The position numbers were made by a program, and so were the translations under genes. From assembly GCA_030672545.1 (NCBI GenBank), contig DAOVGF010000052.1, forward strand, positions 1-7,136: DNA of 7,136 nt. The letters are read 5' to 3'. The notes below the pieces were generated by a model. The model had not been told where the DNA came from, searched no databases, and saw only the letters and a list, made by a program, of their open reading frames with translations. Source of the DNA: Candidatus Aerophobota bacterium. GTDB taxonomy: Bacteria > Aerophobota > Aerophobia > Aerophobales > Aerophobaceae. Shown here one piece after another: positions 4,945 through 7,136 of this stretch (position 1 is the stretch's first letter; the number at the start of each line of letters is the position of its first letter).

Positions 4945-5847
4945 ATGAGAGTGTTAAGCACATCAAGAAAACTGAGCTGGGATAATTTGTCAGGCTTTTT
5001 CTATATTTTACCTCCGGTTATCATTATCGTAATTTTCATCATTGTCCCTATTATTTACGCCGTTGACCTTAGCTTGCTTAGTGTTCACTTAATCAAGCCC
5101 ACAGTAAAATTTGTGGGTGGCTACAACTACCTCAAAGTCCTCAAGAGCAAAACTTTTCACCAGATCTTTCTCAACTCTATGCGGTGGATTAGTCTCGGAA
5201 CTCTGGGCACTATTCTAATTGGTCTGGGACTAGGACTCTTTCTTAACCTGGAGTTTAAACTTAATTCACTGGTGAGAGGAATTATCTTTATTCCCTGGAT
5301 TATGCCTGAGGTTTGTGTAGCTTTTGCCTGGCGCTGGATGCTTAACAGTGAGATGGGAGTGGTCAATGAAGTTCTGATGAAACTCCATCTTGTTCCCGCA
5401 TATGTTCCCTGGTTGGCGGAGAAGGGAATGGTTCTTTATGTATGCCTTTTTGTAGCTATGTGGCGAATATATCCATTTATTGCCTTGATGATTTTGGCTA
5501 CTCTGCATGCTATTCCCAAAGAACTGTATGAAGCAGGCCAAATTGACGGAACTAACTTCTGGCAAAAATTCATTTTCCTGACCATACCTCAACTTCGTTA
5601 TGCTCTTGTTATCGGAGGACTTTTGACCACCATTTGGCTGATGAATAGCTTCACTACTGTCTTTATAATGACTGAAGGTGGCCCACTGCACTACAGCGAA
5701 ATTCTCCCCGTCCTCATATATAAAACGGCTTTTCAATCTTATCGCTTGAGTAGAGCGGCGGCTATCTCCTTGATAAATTTTGTCATCCTTCTTATTTTTA
5801 GTCTCATTTATTTGCAGGCATTCAGAAAACACTGGAGGGTAACCTAA
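4945..5847 (+). CDS. Sugar ABC transporter permease, MalF/UgpA type
   Basis: 300 residues, about six membrane segments: roughly 17-40, 75-100, 108-130, 160-182, 215-240 and 268-291. 'GFFYILPPVIIIVIFIIVPI' near the N-terminus and 'FIPWIMPEV..AFAWRWML' in the middle are typical of the MalF/UgpA subfamily. The EAA loop that docks on the ATPase is at residues 193-215: 'ELYEAGQIDGTNFWQKF' then 'LTIP', with conserved E196, A197, G202 and P215. 'TEGGPLHYSEILPVLIYKTAF' lies before the last membrane segment and is also characteristic. It forms half of the inner-membrane pore with the next gene's product. It starts at ATG 4945 with only a weak upstream GTGAG, 19 bases past the 17-bp hairpin; GTG 4951 is an alternative start. 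The weak ribosome binding site, next to the strong one of the binding protein, suggests deliberate low expression. Ends by overlapping the next start codon. Confidence 0.93.
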   Translation: MRVLSTSRKLSWDNLSGFFYILPPVIIIVIFIIVPIIYAVDLSLLSVHLIKPTVKFVGGYNYLKVLKSKTFHQIFLNSMRWISLGTLGTILIGLGLGLFLNLEFKLNSLVRGIIFIPWIMPEVCVAFAWRWMLNSEMGVVNEVLMKLHLVPAYVPWLAEKGMVLYVCLFVAMWRIYPFIALMILATLHAIPKELYEAGQIDGTNFWQKFIFLTIPQLRYALVIGGLLTTIWLMNSFTTVFIMTEGGPLHYSEILPVLIYKTAFQSYRLSRAAAISLINFVILLIFSLIYLQAFRKHWRVT

Positions 5848-6719
5848 TGGCATCTTTGGCCTACGGAAAAAAGTTCGCCATTCCCAAGAAAATCATCATT
5901 GCGTTGGTAGCTCTTTTCATCGTGGTGATGACACTTTCCCCCTTCCTCTGGCTATTTATTACTTCTTTCAAACATTACAGTGAAGTTTTTGATGTCCCTC
6001 CCAGCTTAATACCCAAAACGCCCACCCTGGATGTGTACAAGGGGGTTTTTACTGGTGAACAATTGGGCAGGCACGATCCCTGGCCGCTCTTTTTCCTCAA
6101 TAGCTTGATCATAGCTGGAGGAGCAGCGCTACTATGCACTATCATTGCTTCCTTTGCCGGGTATGGTTTTGCTCGTTTTACCCGTCTTCCCGGTGTATCT
6201 GTGCTTCTTCTGCTCATTCTGGTCTCTCAGATGTTCCCGGGACCTTCCTTACTTATCCCAGTTTATTCCACCATGCGCAAACTATCTTTGGATAACTCTC
6301 GTCTAGGCCTTCTCATCCTGTACACTGCTTTTGCCCTACCTTTTACTACCTGGATGTCCGTGGGAACCTTTCGTAATATCCCGGTAGACCTTGAAGATGC
6401 CGCCAAGATCGACGGCTGCTCTCGCCTGCAGGCTTTTCTGAGAATTGTTCTCCCCATATCCAAATTGGGCATGGCCACCACCGCTCTGTTTGCTTTTCTC
6501 ATTAGTTGGAGTGAATACCCCTTTGGTCTCATCCTTCTGAAAACCCAGAGTAAGCACACAGTAGCAGTGGGATTAGGTGCGTACCTGAGAGAATTTGACG
6601 TGTTCTGGAATGAGATGGCCGCTGCCACGGTAATGATGAGTCTGCCTCTGGTTATTATTTTCCTCTTCGTTCAGAAATTCTTTGTCAGAGGACTTACTGA
6701 AGGAGCCTTATCCGGATGA
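5847..6719 (+). CDS. Sugar ABC transporter permease, MalG/UgpE type
   Basis: 290 residues. The N-terminal membrane helix (about 15-37) ends in 'SPFLWLFITSFK', the signature opening of MalG/UgpE proteins. Further segments lie near 85-110, 115-140, 150-172, 205-230 and 255-275. The EAA loop at 181-203 reads 'DLEDAAKIDGCSRLQAFLR' followed by 'IVLP', with A185, A186, G190 and P203 in the conserved positions. It pairs with the preceding permease to form the translocation channel and contacts an ATPase encoded elsewhere. Its ATG overlaps the preceding TAA by one base (TAATG) and a GGAGGG ribosome binding site lies at 5834-5839, so translation should be coupled and the subunits made in equal amounts. 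It is the last gene of the operon; no ATPase gene follows. Confidence 0.93.
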   Translation: MASLAYGKKFAIPKKIIIALVALFIVVMTLSPFLWLFITSFKHYSEVFDVPPSLIPKTPTLDVYKGVFTGEQLGRHDPWPLFFLNSLIIAGGAALLCTIIASFAGYGFARFTRLPGVSVLLLLILVSQMFPGPSLLIPVYSTMRKLSLDNSRLGLLILYTAFALPFTTWMSVGTFRNIPVDLEDAAKIDGCSRLQAFLRIVLPISKLGMATTALFAFLISWSEYPFGLILLKTQSKHTVAVGLGAYLREFDVFWNEMAAATVMMSLPLVIIFLFVQKFFVRGLTEGALSG

Positions 6720-6758
6720 AGAAATCCTGGAAGAATCAAGATTTCAAGATTAGGTAAG
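6720..6758. other. Short convergent gap with an 8-base tandem duplication, no clear terminator
   Basis: TCAAGATT is repeated exactly in tandem at 6736-6743 and 6744-6751. AGAATCAA (6732-6739) can pair with TTGATTCT (6764-6771), an AT-rich 8-bp stem with a 24-base loop reaching into the neighbouring stop region. Neither is a convincing terminator for the importer operon. Confidence 0.3.
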
Positions 6759-7136
6759 TTAGGTTGATTCTCGGAGAAGCTCAAGATAGGATTCTCTGAG
6801 CAAAAACCGTCTGGGGATTCCCAGTTTTTCCACCAGTTCAATCATTTCTTCCCGTTCCTCCAAATCTGAAGTCTCAATCTCTAAAAAGTCTCCCAGTTTT
6901 TCCACTTCGTCCAGGTTGATCGAGAAATTTCCTACCCTATAAGTTTCTCTTTTCTTTTTTACTTCTCCAAATCTCCGAAACCTCAGCCGCTCCAACAATA
7001 GATAAATATCCTTGTTTACTTTGAGCTCGATTTCTTCTCTAACTTTCGTTTGCTTACCCATTCGAGGCCCCTTATAAGTTAAGAAAAATCCAGTATCCGA
7101 GCAGCGAACCCGAAGGACCTCATCACTGATTTTGAA
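6759..7136 (-). CDS. CYTH-domain protein (CyaB-type class IV adenylate cyclase/triphosphatase family), C-terminal part
   Basis: The frame is open from the window edge to TAA at 6761-6759, giving 125 visible residues. An ATG at 7061-7059 is internal: the 25 codons upstream of it (FKISDEVLRVR...TYKGPR) belong to the same domain. Seen: the basic 'LRVR' (8-11), 'FLTYKGP' (18-24), 'REEIEL' (33-38), 'KKKRE' (60-64) and 'INLDEVEKLGDFLEIE' (73-88). These are the ordered CYTH tunnel strands that bind the triphosphate (Arg, Lys) and metal (Glu, Asp), and the 'LDxVxxLGxFxEIE' block is diagnostic. The first ExExK strand and start codon lie beyond position 7136; the full protein should be about 170-190 residues. 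Members hydrolyse triphosphates (thiamine triphosphate, tripolyphosphate) or cyclise ATP to cAMP, so the reaction cannot be decided here. It converges on the ABC operon with a 39-base gap and is probably unrelated to it. Confidence 0.9.
   Translation of the reverse strand, partial: FKISDEVLRVRCSDTGFFLTYKGPRMGKQTKVREEIELKVNKDIYLLLERLRFRRFGEVKKKRETYRVGNFSINLDEVEKLGDFLEIETSDLEEREEMIELVEKLGIPRRFLLRESYLELLREST

Noticed and set aside
5266..5853. 195-codon minus-strand frame inside the first permease
   Set aside because: Fully antisense to a confidently identified permease, with no recognisable motif.
7059..7061. ATG as the start of the CYTH gene
   Set aside because: The upstream codons to the window edge are open and encode conserved CYTH motifs, so this Met is internal.
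1..7136. CRISPR array, prophage, toxin-antitoxin or complete insertion sequence
   Set aside because: No regularly spaced repeats, phage or toxin-like proteins, or transposase genes were seen on either strand.

Overview
The window appears to come from the chromosome of an uncultured diderm (outer-membrane) bacterium. It carries a pair of LptF/LptG-family lipopolysaccharide-export permeases, a moderately AT-rich sequence and tightly packed genes. I cannot assign a phylum from sequence alone; an anaerobic candidate-phylum lineage would fit, but that is a guess. Nothing looks like a phage, plasmid, CRISPR locus or recent island. The most unusual parts are non-coding: the rimO/lptF intergenic region, the leader of the ABC operon, and a hairpin between two ABC genes.

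Layout, left to right. Positions 1-99 (minus) hold the first 33 codons of rimO, the ribosomal protein S12 methylthiotransferase gene, running off the left edge with a good promoter at 124-152. Positions 100-519 form a long intergenic region rich in palindromes and degenerate repeats, with a candidate promoter and operator-like palindrome for the next genes. Positions 520-2694 (plus) hold two adjacent YjgP/YjgQ-family permeases (lptF-like and lptG-like). A 209-residue cytoplasmic protein of unknown function (2705-3334, minus) converges on lptG with a 10-base gap.

A 216-base divergent intergenic region has near-consensus promoters facing both ways. It is followed by a sugar-type ABC importer operon on the plus strand: a periplasmic substrate-binding protein (3551-4849), a 95-base gap dominated by a perfect 17-bp hairpin, and two inner-membrane permeases (4945-5847 and 5847-6719) overlapping by one base. 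No ATPase gene, sugar enzyme or regulator lies in the window. The importer therefore probably uses an ATPase encoded elsewhere, and its substrate cannot be named. The right edge (6759-7136, minus) holds the C-terminal part of a CYTH-domain protein (CyaB-type class IV adenylate cyclase or triphosphatase family). Its reading frame stays open to the window end, so its true start lies outside.

How they work together: LptF and LptG would form the membrane channel of the LPS extractor and would need LptB, which is not here. The binding protein and its two permeases make the import pathway of a carbohydrate uptake system. RimO, the 209-residue protein and the CYTH protein look like independent neighbours. 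I see no convincing new multi-gene system. The best leads for something undescribed are the structured rimO/lptF region (165-514), the ABC leader with two Shine-Dalgarno sequences and a complementary anti-SD (3460-3554), and the uncharacterised 209-residue protein.
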